This document shows, in pieces, positions 46,108 to 54,856 of a stretch of 64,000 nt of DNA. The translations under genes and the position numbers were made by a program. Each line of letters begins with the position of its first letter. Position 1 is the first letter of the stretch. Source of the stretch: Fluviibacter phosphoraccumulans_A (GTDB taxonomy: Bacteria; Pseudomonadota; Gammaproteobacteria; Burkholderiales; Rhodocyclaceae); the NCBI GenBank assembly GCA_036287865.1, contig CP126743.1, forward strand, positions 806,001 through 870,000, in the 5' to 3' direction. Under the pieces are notes generated by a model. It did not search any database. It was given only the letters and a program-made list of their open reading frames with translations, and had not been told where the DNA came from.

Positions 46108-47408
46108 TGATGGCAAGCAACAAGCATTACGAAAAGTACAAGTCCAACGGTAGCGTTGGCGGTAATGTCCTTGAGTGGATTGATGCGCGTTTCCCGCTGA
46201 CATCGACCATCAAAGGCCATCTGACTGACTACTACGCACCGAAGAATTTCAATTTCTGGTATTTCTTTGGTTCGCTGGCGCTGATGGTTCTGGTGATCCA
46301 GATCGTTACCGGTATTTTCCTGGTAATGAACTACAAGCCAGATGCCAACCTGAACGAAAGCGGTATTCCTATTGCGTTTGCCAGTGTGGAATACATCATG
46401 CGAGACGTCTCTGGCGGCTGGTTAATCCGTTACCTGCACTCGACAGGCACCTCGGCGTTTTTCGTTGTGGTTTACCTGCACATGTTCCGTGGCCTGCTCT
46501 ACGGTTCATACCGTCAGCCACGTGAGCTGCTGTGGGTATTCGGTACGCTGATTTTCCTCTGCCTGATGGCAGAAGCTTTCATGGGCTATCTGCTCCCTTG
46601 GGGTCAGATGTCGTTCTGGGGTGCTCAGGTTATTATTAACCTGTTTGGTGCTATCCCAGTGATCGGCCAGGATCTGTCGACCCTCATTCGTGGCGACTTT
46701 GTGGTGGGTGATGCAACGCTCAACCGCTTCTTCTCGCTGCACGTGATTGCCGTACCGCTGATCCTGATCGGTCTGGTTGCCGCTCACCTGGTAGCGCTGC
46801 ATGAAGTAGGTTCGAACAATCCAGACGGCATTGAAATCAAAGCCAATCTGGACGAGCACGGCAACCCACGTGATGGTATTCCATTCCACCCGTACTACAC
46901 CGTTAAAGATATCGTGGGTGTTGTGGCCTTCCTGTTCGTATTCTCGATCGTCGTCTTCTTCGCTCCTGAAGGCGGCTATTTCTTGGAATACAACAACTTC
47001 TATCAGGCAGATCCGCTGAAGACACCATCGCACATTGCACCAGTCTGGTACTTCACACCGTTCTACTCCGTGCTGCGTGCGATCGTCTGGCCAATTCTTG
47101 GTATCGATGCCAAGTTCTGGGGTGTGGTCGGCATGGGCGCATCGGTGGTAATTATTGCCTTCCTGCCATGGTTGGATCGTAGTCCTGTTAAGTCGATCCG
47201 CTATCGTGGTCCGATCTTCAAGGGCGCGCTGACGATTTTTGTGATTGCCTTCTTCATCCTGGGCTACCTCGGTACCCAACCGCCATCCTATGCTGGCGAG
47301 AAGATCTCACAAGTATGCAGCTTGATCTATTTTGGCTTCTTCCTGCTGATGCCGTGGTATTCGAAGATCGATAAGTACACCATTCCGCCTGAGCGCGTGA
47401 CGGACTAA
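46107..47408 (+). CDS. petB: Ubiquinol-cytochrome c reductase cytochrome b
   Basis: The 433-residue cytochrome b carries two b haems and both quinone sites. It shows LHSTGTSAFFVVVYLHMFRGLLYGSYR-type sequence in helix B with GxxYGSYR, the PWGQMSFWGAQV block (Qo region), and HVIAVPLILIGLVAAHLVALHEVGS with paired histidines in helix D. The Qo motif P-E-W-Y appears as PVWYF, the form common in Burkholderiales. Eight hydrophobic helices are present. Start ATG 46107 or the adjacent ATG 46110. Confidence 0.97.
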   Translation: MMASNKHYEKYKSNGSVGGNVLEWIDARFPLTSTIKGHLTDYYAPKNFNFWYFFGSLALMVLVIQIVTGIFLVMNYKPDANLNESGIPIAFASVEYIMRDVSGGWLIRYLHSTGTSAFFVVVYLHMFRGLLYGSYRQPRELLWVFGTLIFLCLMAEAFMGYLLPWGQMSFWGAQVIINLFGAIPVIGQDLSTLIRGDFVVGDATLNRFFSLHVIAVPLILIGLVAAHLVALHEVGSNNPDGIEIKANLDEHGNPRDGIPFHPYYTVKDIVGVVAFLFVFSIVVFFAPEGGYFLEYNNFYQADPLKTPSHIAPVWYFTPFYSVLRAIVWPILGIDAKFWGVVGMGASVVIIAFLPWLDRSPVKSIRYRGPIFKGALTIFVIAFFILGYLGTQPPSYAGEKISQVCSLIYFGFFLLMPWYSKIDKYTIPPERVTD

Positions 47409-47422
47409 CAGGGTTGAAGATC

Positions 47423-48163
47423 ATGAAAATGAAATCATTCTTTGCTGCGCTCATCATGGTTCCGGCGCTGGCCTTTGCCAGCGGTGCCGAAGTGCATCTC
47501 GACAAAGCGCCAAACGTGCAGGGTGATAATGCCGCTCTGCAAAATGGTGCGCGTCTATTCGTTAACTACTGCCAGAGCTGTCACGGTGCTTCATTCATCC
47601 GTTACGAAAAGCTGATGGAGCTGGGCCTGTCTGAACAGCAGATCAAAGACAACCTCATGTTTACCGGTGACAAGATCGGTGACACGATGAAGATCGCGAT
47701 GCGTCCGGACGAAGCCAAGAAATGGTTTGGCGCAACACCGCCTGATCTGACCATGATTGCACGCGCACGCGCATCGGGTGATGGTAGTGGTGCTGACTGG
47801 CTCTACACCTATCTACGCAGCTTCTACAAAGACGATGCACGACCAACGGGTTGGAACAACGTTGTCTTTGCTAACGTCGGTATGCCGAATGTGCTGTGGC
47901 AATTGCAGGGTGTTCAGGCACTCGAAACTGTCAAAGAAGAAAACGGCAAAGAGCACCACAAGTTGGTTCTGGTTGAGCCGGGTCAGCTGACGCCAGAGCA
48001 GTTTGATAAGCAGGTTGCCGATCTGGTCGGCTTCCTTGTCTGGATGGGCGAGCCGGGTGCAGGTTACCGTAAAGCGGTTGGCGCAGGCGTGCTGATTTTC
48101 CTGGCAGTTCTCTTTGTTGCTGTGTATGCGCTGAAAAAGAACTACTGGAAAGATATTCACTAA
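47423..48163 (+). CDS. petC: Cytochrome c1
   Basis: The protein has a cleavable-type signal peptide (residues 1-20, KSFFAALIMVPALAFAS), a covalent haem c motif CQSCH at residues 50-54 and a single C-terminal membrane anchor (GAGVLIFLAVLFVAVYALKK) facing the periplasm. The haem methionine block resembles the family. ATG 47423 is preferred to an upstream TTG. It ends the pet operon and is followed by a terminator hairpin. Confidence 0.95.
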   Translation: MKMKSFFAALIMVPALAFASGAEVHLDKAPNVQGDNAALQNGARLFVNYCQSCHGASFIRYEKLMELGLSEQQIKDNLMFTGDKIGDTMKIAMRPDEAKKWFGATPPDLTMIARARASGDGSGADWLYTYLRSFYKDDARPTGWNNVVFANVGMPNVLWQLQGVQALETVKEENGKEHHKLVLVEPGQLTPEQFDKQVADLVGFLVWMGEPGAGYRKAVGAGVLIFLAVLFVAVYALKKNYWKDIH

Positions 48164-48199
48164 GTAATAATCACTGGCACCTTCGGGGTGCTGGCAAGG

Positions 48200-48230
48200 T
48201 CGGGGTCGAGTATCGATCCCGATCTTTTTT
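48200..48230 (+). terminator. Terminator after petC
   Basis: TCGGGGTCGA (48200-48209) pairs with TCGATCCCGA (48213-48222) around GTA with one G-U, followed by TCTTTTTT. Confidence 0.8.
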
Positions 48231-48244
48231 AGAGGGCCTTGATC

Positions 48245-48841
48245 ATGATGCATTTGTATTCGGGAACCGTTTGTCCCTTCAGCCACCGTTGCCGGATTGT
48301 GCTGTTCGAAAAAGGGATGGACTTCGAGATTCACGACATCGATCTGATGAGCAAGCCAGAAGATCTGGCTGTAATGAATCCGCATAACCGTGTGCCTGTT
48401 CTGGTCGAGCGCGATCTGATCCTGTACGAACCAAACATCATCAACGAATACATTGATGAACGCTTTCCGCATCCGCAAATGATGCCGCCAGATCCGGTAC
48501 AACGTGCCCAGGCCCGTCAGCTGCTGAACGGCATGGAGCGTGAGATTTTCTCGTTTATCGAACCGATTGAACGCAACTTGAAGACTGCCGATAAGGCGCG
48601 TAGCGAAATTCGTGATCGTCTGATCGAAATCGCACCGATTTTCAACAGGCAAAAACACCTGATGAGCGACGAATTCTCGATGCTGGATGTCGCCATTGCT
48701 CCGCTGTTCTGGCGCCTTGATCATTACGAGATCAGCCTTCCTAAAACGGCTGCGCCATTGTTCAAGTGTGCTGAGCGCATTTTCAGCCGTCAGGGCTTCA
48801 TTGACTCGATGACGCCGCAAGAAAAAATCATGCGCAAGTAA
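48245..48841 (+). CDS. sspA: Stringent starvation protein A
   Basis: SspA is a glutathione transferase-fold protein that binds RNA polymerase and alters transcription in stationary phase and acid stress. The N-terminal thioredoxin-like domain begins LYSGTVCPFSHRCRIVLFEKGM. The linker block NPHNRVPVLVERDLILYEPNIINEYIDERFPHP and the C-terminal helical domain with DVAIAPLFWRL are family-like. ATG 48245 is chosen over TTG 48239. It pairs with sspB 6 nt downstream. Confidence 0.95.
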   Translation: MMHLYSGTVCPFSHRCRIVLFEKGMDFEIHDIDLMSKPEDLAVMNPHNRVPVLVERDLILYEPNIINEYIDERFPHPQMMPPDPVQRAQARQLLNGMEREIFSFIEPIERNLKTADKARSEIRDRLIEIAPIFNRQKHLMSDEFSMLDVAIAPLFWRLDHYEISLPKTAAPLFKCAERIFSRQGFIDSMTPQEKIMRK

Positions 48842-48847
48842 TCAAAC

Positions 48848-49279
48848 GTGCTATCGACAAAGCCCTATTTGATACGTGCCTTGTGGAGCTGGTGTTGCGA
48901 CGCCGGCTTTACGCCGTATCTGACAGTATTTGTCGACGAGCATTGTCGTGTGCCGCTTGACTATGTGCAAGATGGATCGATCACGCTGAACCTTAGCCAC
49001 TCGGCAACAGGGCAGCTGGATCTTGGGAATGAATGGATCACGCTAAGTGCTCGTTTTGGGGGAGTGCCACGTGAATTGATGTTTCCCGTGGGGGCAGTAA
49101 TCGGCATCTTTGCCCGCGAAAATGGCGCGGGTATGGAATTCGCCTATGAGCCAACAGTCGCAGAGACTATGGTTCAACCCGTCGTAGAAATTAAGCCCGG
49201 ATCATCCGCGATAGCAGGTAACAAATCAGAAACTGCTGGCAAGCCTGCCCGTGCATCGCATCTGCAGCGTATCAAATAA
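48848..49279 (+). CDS. sspB: ClpXP adaptor / stringent starvation protein B
   Basis: SspB binds ssrA-tagged proteins from stalled ribosomes and delivers them to ClpXP. The 143-residue protein starts MLSTKPYLIRALWSWCCDAGFTPYL. The substrate-binding barrel includes NLSHSATGQLDLGNEWITLSARFGGV. A flexible linker follows, and the tail HLQRIK matches the ClpX-binding tail seen in E. coli SspB (LRVVK). GTG 48848 is the start. Confidence 0.95.
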   Translation: MLSTKPYLIRALWSWCCDAGFTPYLTVFVDEHCRVPLDYVQDGSITLNLSHSATGQLDLGNEWITLSARFGGVPRELMFPVGAVIGIFARENGAGMEFAYEPTVAETMVQPVVEIKPGSSAIAGNKSETAGKPARASHLQRIK

Positions 49280-49296
49280 AGGGATGGCTCGCCGAA

Positions 49297-49680
49297 ATGG
49301 CTACGGATGTCATCATTCTGTTTGCCCATGGCGCCCGTGATCCTGAATGGGCTCGCCCAGTAAAAGCCGTTGCGCAACGATTGCGAGAAGGTTCCCCGGG
49401 GCGCCATGTCGAGGTTGCATTCCTCGAGTTCATGAAACCAACGTTGCCGGAAGCTGTTGCTGAAATTGTCTCCGAAGGGGCCTCTTTTGCCGGAGCGTGC
49501 GTTCAGATTCTGCCCTTCTTTATTGCACAGGGCGGTCATTTGCGCAAAGAGCTGCCTGAAATGCTGGATGCGCTGCGTGCGCAATATCCTCAGCAGTCTT
49601 TCTTTCTTTTGCCACCGCTCGGGGAGCTTCATGCGGTCCAGGAGGCAATGGCCGAAGCCATTGCCGGTCTGATTTTCTGA
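49297..49680 (+). CDS. CbiX-type sirohydrochlorin chelatase
   Basis: A small single-domain chelatase that inserts Co2+ or Fe2+ into sirohydrochlorin for cobalamin or sirohaem. The conserved N-terminal histidine block FAHGARDPEW and the second metal-site block QILPFFIAQGGHLRKELPEML are present. The 127-residue size is that of CbiXS forms, which act as dimers. It stands alone after sspB, and no cobalamin genes or riboswitch are nearby, so sirohaem iron insertion is equally likely. Confidence 0.85.
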   Translation: MATDVIILFAHGARDPEWARPVKAVAQRLREGSPGRHVEVAFLEFMKPTLPEAVAEIVSEGASFAGACVQILPFFIAQGGHLRKELPEMLDALRAQYPQQSFFLLPPLGELHAVQEAMAEAIAGLIF

Positions 49681-49694
49681 GTAGTGCCCCTTGC

Positions 49695-50660
49695 TTAGTG
49701 CTGCTTAGGCTTAACGTATAGGCTGGCTGCCATAGTCACCAGCAAGAAAGCCGGTACTACGGTCAGAGAAGCGCCCACCGGGATGTGATAAAAGTCCATC
49801 ATGAGCATTTTGGCGCCAATAAATACCAGAATTGCGGCCAGGCCAAATTTGAGTAAATGAAAGCGTTCTGCCATGCCGGCCAACATGAAATAGAGTGCCC
49901 GCAGACCCAGGACCGCAAAGATGTTTGAGCTCATTACGATGAATGGGTCAGTGGTGACAGCAAAGATCGCCGGGATGGAATCCACGGCAAACATGACATC
50001 GGTCACACCAATGATCGCCACTACCAGGAACAGGGGGGTGAATACGCGTGCGCCATCCTTCATGAGCATCAGCGCGCTCCCATGGTATTCGTGGGTGATC
50101 GTCAGGTGTTTGTTCATCCATTTGAGCAAACGGTTGTTTTGGAGGTCGGGCTCTTCTTCATCAGCCACGACCATTTTGACGCCGGTGTAAAGCAGGAATA
50201 GCCCGAAGATATACATGATCCAGCTGAAACGGGAAATCAACCAGGCGCCCACGAGGATAAGCACAATTCGCAGCACGATCGCTACAATAATGCCGAGCAT
50301 CAGCGCTTTTTTCTGCTGGGGTAGCGGTATCTTGAAGGCGTTGAACAGCATCAGGAACACGAATAGGTTGTCGACAGAAAGCGATTTTTCAATGATGTAA
50401 CCGGTTAGAAACTCCCCGGCCTTTAGGTCGGCGAGCGCCCGACCTTCCGAAAGGTCTAGGGCGAACCATAGTCCGGCACAAAACACGAGGGCCAATGCAA
50501 TCCAGATTAGAGACCAGCGTAACGCATCCTTGAAACCGATCACCCGGCTACCCTGCTGGCGAAGCATCATGAAATCGGCTCCAAGTGCTGCAGTCACAAA
50601 AATGACTAAGGCAGCCCACGCAAGTGGCGAATCTATATTCGGGATAGTGCTCAAAGACAT
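49695..50660 (-). CDS. TerC/Alx family membrane protein
   Basis: Nine or so hydrophobic segments across 321 residues and the TerC signature (YIIEKSLSVDNLFVFLMLFNAFKIP and VDSIPAIFAVTTDPFIVMSSNIFAVLGLRALYF). TerC/Alx proteins export Mn2+ or supply metal ions to secreted enzymes. I looked for a yybP-ykoY Mn riboswitch in the ~100-nt leader and did not see one. It converges with cbiX and is divergent from the metallo-hydrolase gene. Confidence 0.92.
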   Translation of the reverse strand: MSLSTIPNIDSPLAWAALVIFVTAALGADFMMLRQQGSRVIGFKDALRWSLIWIALALVFCAGLWFALDLSEGRALADLKAGEFLTGYIIEKSLSVDNLFVFLMLFNAFKIPLPQQKKALMLGIIVAIVLRIVLILVGAWLISRFSWIMYIFGLFLLYTGVKMVVADEEEPDLQNNRLLKWMNKHLTITHEYHGSALMLMKDGARVFTPLFLVVAIIGVTDVMFAVDSIPAIFAVTTDPFIVMSSNIFAVLGLRALYFMLAGMAERFHLLKFGLAAILVFIGAKMLMMDFYHIPVGASLTVVPAFLLVTMAASLYVKPKQH

Positions 50661-50761
50661 TGAAAACCTTACGAGTAGATGCTCAGTGCGCTCAATTAAC
50701 GCTCAGCATGGCAGAATGAAGAATTAGGCGTCATTTTGCCACGAACCTCGGATAAACGAAG

Positions 50762-51412
50762 ATGTCAGCACTTGAGTTTGCGATTTTGCCGGTTACTGCC
50801 TTTGCCCAGAACTGCACCTTAATCTGGTCGACTATTAACAAACGTGGGGCGATTGTTGATCCCGGCGGGGATCTGGATCGATTGGAAGCTGAGATTAAAA
50901 AGCGTGACGTCACGCTTGAGAAAATCCTGATTACCCACGGGCACATCGATCATGCAGGCGGTGCTGCGGAACTTTCGAAGCGTTTGAACATACCCATCGA
51001 AGGGCCGCATCAGGATGATCTTTTCTGGATTGATAGGATGCCGATGCAGTCGAAACAGTTTGGTTTCCCGCATGCTGAGGCCTTTGTGCCTTCCCGCTGG
51101 CTGGCCGACGGCGACACAGTCACCATCGCTGGTGAAACGCTGGATGTGATTCATTGTCCGGGTCATACGCCAGGGCACGTCTGTTTCTATCATGCACCCT
51201 CCCAACTGGCGCTGGTTGGCGATGTCTTGTTCCAGCAGTCGATAGGGCGTACCGATTTTCCCAAGGGAAACCACCAGCAACTGATTCACTCAATCCGCCA
51301 AAAGTTGTTTCCGCTGGGTGATGATGTCCGCTTTGTGCCCGGGCATGGGCCGATGTCCACCTTTGGCGATGAACGCATGGACAACCCATTTGTTGCAGAC
51401 GGTCAGCGCTAA
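50762..51412 (+). CDS. Metallo-beta-lactamase fold hydrolase (glyoxalase II-like, YcbL type)
   Basis: A 216-residue single-domain MBL hydrolase. The zinc motif THGHIDH is at residues 58-64, with further ligands in CPGHTPGHVCFYH, VGDVLFQQSIGRTDF and PGHGP. The short length without the C-terminal glutathione-binding domain matches type II glyoxalase II-like (YcbL) proteins, which hydrolyse thioesters such as S-lactoylglutathione. The precise substrate is not determined by sequence. Monocistronic. Confidence 0.85.
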   Translation: MSALEFAILPVTAFAQNCTLIWSTINKRGAIVDPGGDLDRLEAEIKKRDVTLEKILITHGHIDHAGGAAELSKRLNIPIEGPHQDDLFWIDRMPMQSKQFGFPHAEAFVPSRWLADGDTVTIAGETLDVIHCPGHTPGHVCFYHAPSQLALVGDVLFQQSIGRTDFPKGNHQQLIHSIRQKLFPLGDDVRFVPGHGPMSTFGDERMDNPFVADGQR

Positions 51413-51514
51413 CGAGAGATGCAGGTGATTTCGGTTCGTTTTGTGACGATCTATAGGAATCTCTCCCCCTCTGTTAGAATATAGCCAACGTAAAGACAGC
51501 AGGAATTAGCGCCG

Positions 51515-52480
51515 ATGAAAACAACTTTTCTCGACTTTGAGCAGCCGATTGCCGAACTGGAAGGCAAGATCGAGGAACTTCGCGCCATGCAGGACGAATC
51601 GGGCGTCGATATCTTGGAAGAAGTAGAACGGCTGGCTGAAAAGAGCCGTACGTTATCGAAAGACATTTACGCAAAGCTGTCGCCTTGGCAGAGTGCGCAG
51701 GTCGCGCGCCACCCGCAGCGCCCGTATACCTTTGACCACATCGAGAATATCTTTACAGATTTTCATGAGCTGCATGGCGATCGCGCGTTTGCTGACGACA
51801 CGGCTATTGTTGGTGGTCTTGCTCGCTTCAATGGTGAGCCTTGCGTTGTCATTGGCCATCAGAAAGGCCGTGATACCAAGGAAAAAATTTATCGCAACTT
51901 TGGAATGCCCCGTCCAGAGGGGTATCGCAAAGCCTTGCGCTTGATGAAGCTGGCTGAAAAGTTTGGCCTGCCGGTATTTACCTTTGTTGATACCCCGGGT
52001 GCGTATCCGGGCATCGGTGCAGAAGAGCGGGGCCAGTCAGAAGCCATCGGGCGCAACCTGTTGGTTATGGCTGAGCTCAAGACCCCGATCATCGTCACGG
52101 TTATTGGCGAAGGTGGTTCGGGCGGTGCGTTGGCTATTGCAGTCGGTGACGAAGTGCTCATGCTGCAACACTCTACGTATTCGGTGATTTCGCCTGAAGG
52201 CTGCGCCACCATCCTCTGGAAGAGCGCTGAAAGAGCGTCTGAGGCGGCAGAAATCATGGGCATCACAGCCGGGCGCCTCAAGTCGCTTGGCCTGATTGAT
52301 CAGGTGGTTGAAGAAACCCCGGGCGGCGCGCATCGTGATATTGTGGGTATGGCCAAGAACCTTAAACAGGCGCTTGAACAGGCGTTGGGTCGCGTAAGCG
52401 GCTTGGATCATGATGCATTGGTGCGTCGACGTATCGATCGTCTGATGGCTTATGGTGCCTTTGATGAGGTTGCTGCCTGA
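51515..52480 (+). CDS. accA: Acetyl-CoA carboxylase carboxyltransferase subunit alpha
   Basis: AccA with AccD moves the carboxyl group from biotin to acetyl-CoA, the first step of fatty acid synthesis. The 321-residue protein begins KTTFLDFEQPIAELEGKIEELR and contains the crotonase-fold blocks RDTKEKIYRNFGMPRPEGYRKALRLMKLAEKF, FVDTPGAYPGIGAEERGQSEAI and GEGGSGGALAIAVGD. A TAGAAT at 51475-51480 may be its -10. tilS follows after 31 nt. Confidence 0.97.
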   Translation: MKTTFLDFEQPIAELEGKIEELRAMQDESGVDILEEVERLAEKSRTLSKDIYAKLSPWQSAQVARHPQRPYTFDHIENIFTDFHELHGDRAFADDTAIVGGLARFNGEPCVVIGHQKGRDTKEKIYRNFGMPRPEGYRKALRLMKLAEKFGLPVFTFVDTPGAYPGIGAEERGQSEAIGRNLLVMAELKTPIIVTVIGEGGSGGALAIAVGDEVLMLQHSTYSVISPEGCATILWKSAERASEAAEIMGITAGRLKSLGLIDQVVEETPGGAHRDIVGMAKNLKQALEQALGRVSGLDHDALVRRRIDRLMAYGAFDEVAA

Positions 52481-52511
52481 AGCCTCGTTTAGGTCCCTAG
52501 CCTGAGTCCGG

Positions 52512-53822
52512 ATGACAGCGGACACTGGTCTCATCATTACCCATTTGCGCGCTGCGCTGGGTGATGCGTGTCTGCCTAATCGAACAATCTGTATTGCGCT
52601 CTCTGGCGGCATGGATTCCATGGTGCTACTGCATGCGTTGGTGCTGCTGTGGAAAGAGACGCCGTTTTCGTTATTTGCATTGCATGTGAATCATGGCATC
52701 TCACCGCATGCCGCTCATTGGGCCGAGTTTTGTCAGCAAAGCTGCGCCGACTTGAATGTGCCTTGTGAGGTGATTTCTTTGCCATCATTAACGGCGGCAG
52801 GCACCGGCTTGGAACGTGCTGCCCGAGAGGGGCGTTATGCGCTCTTTGCGGCAGCAAATGCCGATGTGCTCTGTATGGCACACCATCAGAATGATCGGGC
52901 AGAAACGCTGTTGTTGAACCTGTGTCGCGGGGCTGGCCTGCAAGGGCTGGCAGCAATGCCGAGCAGTCGTTTTCTAAATGGCAAGCGCCTGATTCGTCCT
53001 TTTATTGATTTGCCACGATCAGAATTGCTGGCGTGGGCAAAATCACAAAACCTGCGTTGGATCGAAGACGAAAGCAACCAGAACCTGCACTATCGACGCA
53101 ATTACATGCGCCATGTCGTTTTGCCTGCAATAAGCGAACAGTTTCCGGGGGTTGTGGCGGTTTTAGCCAGAACAGCGGCGCAAATGCAGGAGCAAAGCAA
53201 ACTATTGGCGCGTTTGGCGGACGTGGATGCTCAAACCTGCCAGGACGAAGTAGGGCATCTGTTGGCGTCAAAGTTGGCGTTGCTGCCTTCTGAAGCAAGG
53301 CTCAATGTGTTGAAGCATCGACTCAATAGGCTGGGTGTGCACATACCTGCAGCGCGTCGGCTGGAATCTCTGTCTGAACAGCTGGTTAATGCGCGTGTGG
53401 ATGCTGCGATTTTTGTCCGGTTTGGTGACATAGGCTGCCATGTGTGGCGAGACCGGTTATGGCTGGACGATGGCATGGAGCTTGATTTGTCAGAGGCCAA
53501 TGGCTTGCAGGTGGGCGAGATGACTTGGCCCGATGGGCGACTCATTGTTGAACCCGTAACTGAGCCGATAGATGCTCAGGCGTTAGTTGTTCGGGCTGTG
53601 GGGCAGGGCCAGCGATTCCAGCCGGCAGGGCGTTGCCGTAGTGTGTTGTTTGAACTGCTTCGTGAACAGGGCGTGCCTGCCTGGGTTCGAGCACGATTGC
53701 CATCGCTCTGGGTTCGGGGTGAGCTGGTCTGGGTGGCAGGACTGGGTTGGTCAGTGACCAGACAGGAATTAAAAAAATTGGTGGGGTTAAGCTGGATTCC
53801 ATCCTCTAATCAGCCTCTGTAA
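52512..53822 (+). CDS. tilS: tRNA(Ile)-lysidine synthase
   Basis: TilS converts C34 of the CAU-anticodon tRNA-Ile2 to lysidine with ATP and lysine, so that it reads AUA. The PP-loop SGGMDSMVLLHAL is at residues 31-43. HVNHGISPHA and a MAHHQNDRAETLLLNLCRGAGLQGLAAM block follow. The C-terminal substrate domain reaches GQRFQPAGRCRSVLFELLREQGVPAWVR and WVAGLGWS. 436 residues. accA-tilS adjacency is typical; the lysC gene that often follows is absent, and 53823-53985 holds nothing I can name. Confidence 0.95.
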   Translation: MTADTGLIITHLRAALGDACLPNRTICIALSGGMDSMVLLHALVLLWKETPFSLFALHVNHGISPHAAHWAEFCQQSCADLNVPCEVISLPSLTAAGTGLERAAREGRYALFAAANADVLCMAHHQNDRAETLLLNLCRGAGLQGLAAMPSSRFLNGKRLIRPFIDLPRSELLAWAKSQNLRWIEDESNQNLHYRRNYMRHVVLPAISEQFPGVVAVLARTAAQMQEQSKLLARLADVDAQTCQDEVGHLLASKLALLPSEARLNVLKHRLNRLGVHIPAARRLESLSEQLVNARVDAAIFVRFGDIGCHVWRDRLWLDDGMELDLSEANGLQVGEMTWPDGRLIVEPVTEPIDAQALVVRAVGQGQRFQPAGRCRSVLFELLREQGVPAWVRARLPSLWVRGELVWVAGLGWSVTRQELKKLVGLSWIPSSNQPL

Positions 53823-53985
53823 GGAGGCATGGTGTTCTGCCTTGATATCACTTAGCCTGATTAATCGAGCTCATCCTTGATGCGTAGTCCTTTGAGATTT
53901 CTTTTCGTGTGTTGTTGTATTGCCCCCATGTAATTTTCCCCGTGTAAAGATTTAGACGGTTATTTTCATCAGCATCCATCGAGTT

Positions 53986-54550
53986 TTATAGTGTGGTTAT
54001 GCGGGCGTTCAAATTCTTTGTTGTGCCACTACGCTGAAGCTCTAGAGTTTCTTTGTTAATGCTGTTAATTTCTGGTGATAGCTGATCCATGGCTCTTTTT
54101 TGGGCCGCTGTAATCTTTGAGTTATCAGAAAGCTGGGCAAGAGACAGGTCAGAGCTCTTGCATGATGTTTTTTTATAGTACACTTCAAAGCGTTTGTCAT
54201 CGCATAAAGCTGCGCGACGCTGCACTAGGTCTTCTTGTCGAAACTTGGTTGCTTCAAACCGCTGTCTATTTTGTGATTGCGTTTGCTCGATGCTGGAAGT
54301 GCTTTGTAGCGTCCAACCTTTAGAGTTCATGCATACATTGAAAAGACCGTCATTGGTGATGACTTTATTGGTCGAAGCTCCACCATAAGCATTTACATAG
54401 GTGCCGGAAACACGTTGCTGCGCCTGTTGCATGCACTCGTATTTATCTCTACTGAAATCCGCCGGGCTTGATCCAAAGGGGTTTTGCGCATCCGGCAAGG
54501 TAAAGTGCGATGCCTGCCAGAAGTAGATATGTTGTGTGACGTTTTTCCAT
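53986..54550 (-). pseudogene. Putative lipoprotein gene, signal peptide frameshifted from the body
   Basis: The body (from 54498 downward, 170 residues) is a soluble cysteine-containing protein with a DKYECMQQAQQRV block near the N-terminus, as seen in small proteobacterial lipoproteins. In its own frame it has only a TTG start and no signal. One base out of frame, ATG 54550 encodes MEKRHTTYLLLAGIALYLAGC, a lipoprotein signal peptide with lipobox LAGC, which then runs out of frame. The two join if the four-base run at 54478-54481 (CCCC on the coding strand) had three bases: the result reads CAKPFGSSPADFSRDKY. It is probably a +1 pseudogene, or a miscall. The function is unknown. Confidence 0.72.
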
Positions 54551-54681
54551 GCTAGCCGATTAATTATGATTGCGAATTGCTGAATGTTATGTGTCGGGTG
54601 CTGGATGAAATTATATGGGAGCTTAACTTCTTATTCTGAATATTCAGAATGTTTTTTGTGAGTTTCTGAGATGCAAGAAGG

Positions 54682-54698
54682 TTGTGCGGTGCCGCAAG
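54682..54698 (+). promoter_or_regulatory. Probable DctD upstream activator site
   Basis: TTGTGCGG-TG-CCGCAAG contains the perfect arms TGCGG/CCGCA with a 2-nt spacer. It lies about 80-95 nt upstream of the sigma-54 promoter, the right range for an enhancer-binding protein. The half-site TGTGCGG resembles DctD sites described in rhizobia, as far as I recall. I found only one copy, whereas tandem sites are usual. Confidence 0.6.
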
Positions 54699-54761
54699 TT
54701 TTGCTGGGGTATAACAACTTTAAAATCAGTTAGTTGTGAGAGGGTCGGCGGTGAAAAAAGA

Positions 54762-54777
54762 TGGCACGTATGTTGCA
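54762..54777 (+). promoter_or_regulatory. Sigma-54 (RpoN) promoter of dctPQM
   Basis: TGGCACG-TATG-TTGCA matches the -24/-12 consensus TGGCACRNNNNTTGCW at every position. Transcription should start near 54789, about 68 nt before dctP. The downstream dctD gene encodes the matching sigma-54 activator. Confidence 0.92.
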
Positions 54778-54856
54778 TATTATGGTGTAATGAACAACGT
54801 GCTCAGTCGTTCATAACAAAGCAAAAAGCACCTAAATTAACCAAAGGAGCGTCAGA

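Larger units (their letters stand above)
54551..54856. other. Regulatory intergenic region between the lipoprotein gene and dctP
   Basis: These 306 nt hold no gene. They contain the DctD-like inverted repeat (54682-54698), an A/T-rich stretch (~54699-54750), the sigma-54 promoter (54762-54777), a ~65-nt leader and the dctP ribosome site AAAGGAG. Confidence 0.7.

Noticed and set aside
50661..50761. Possible yybP-ykoY manganese riboswitch upstream of the terC gene
   Set aside because: The leader is only ~100 nt, and I could not find the conserved paired loops or sequence of that class.
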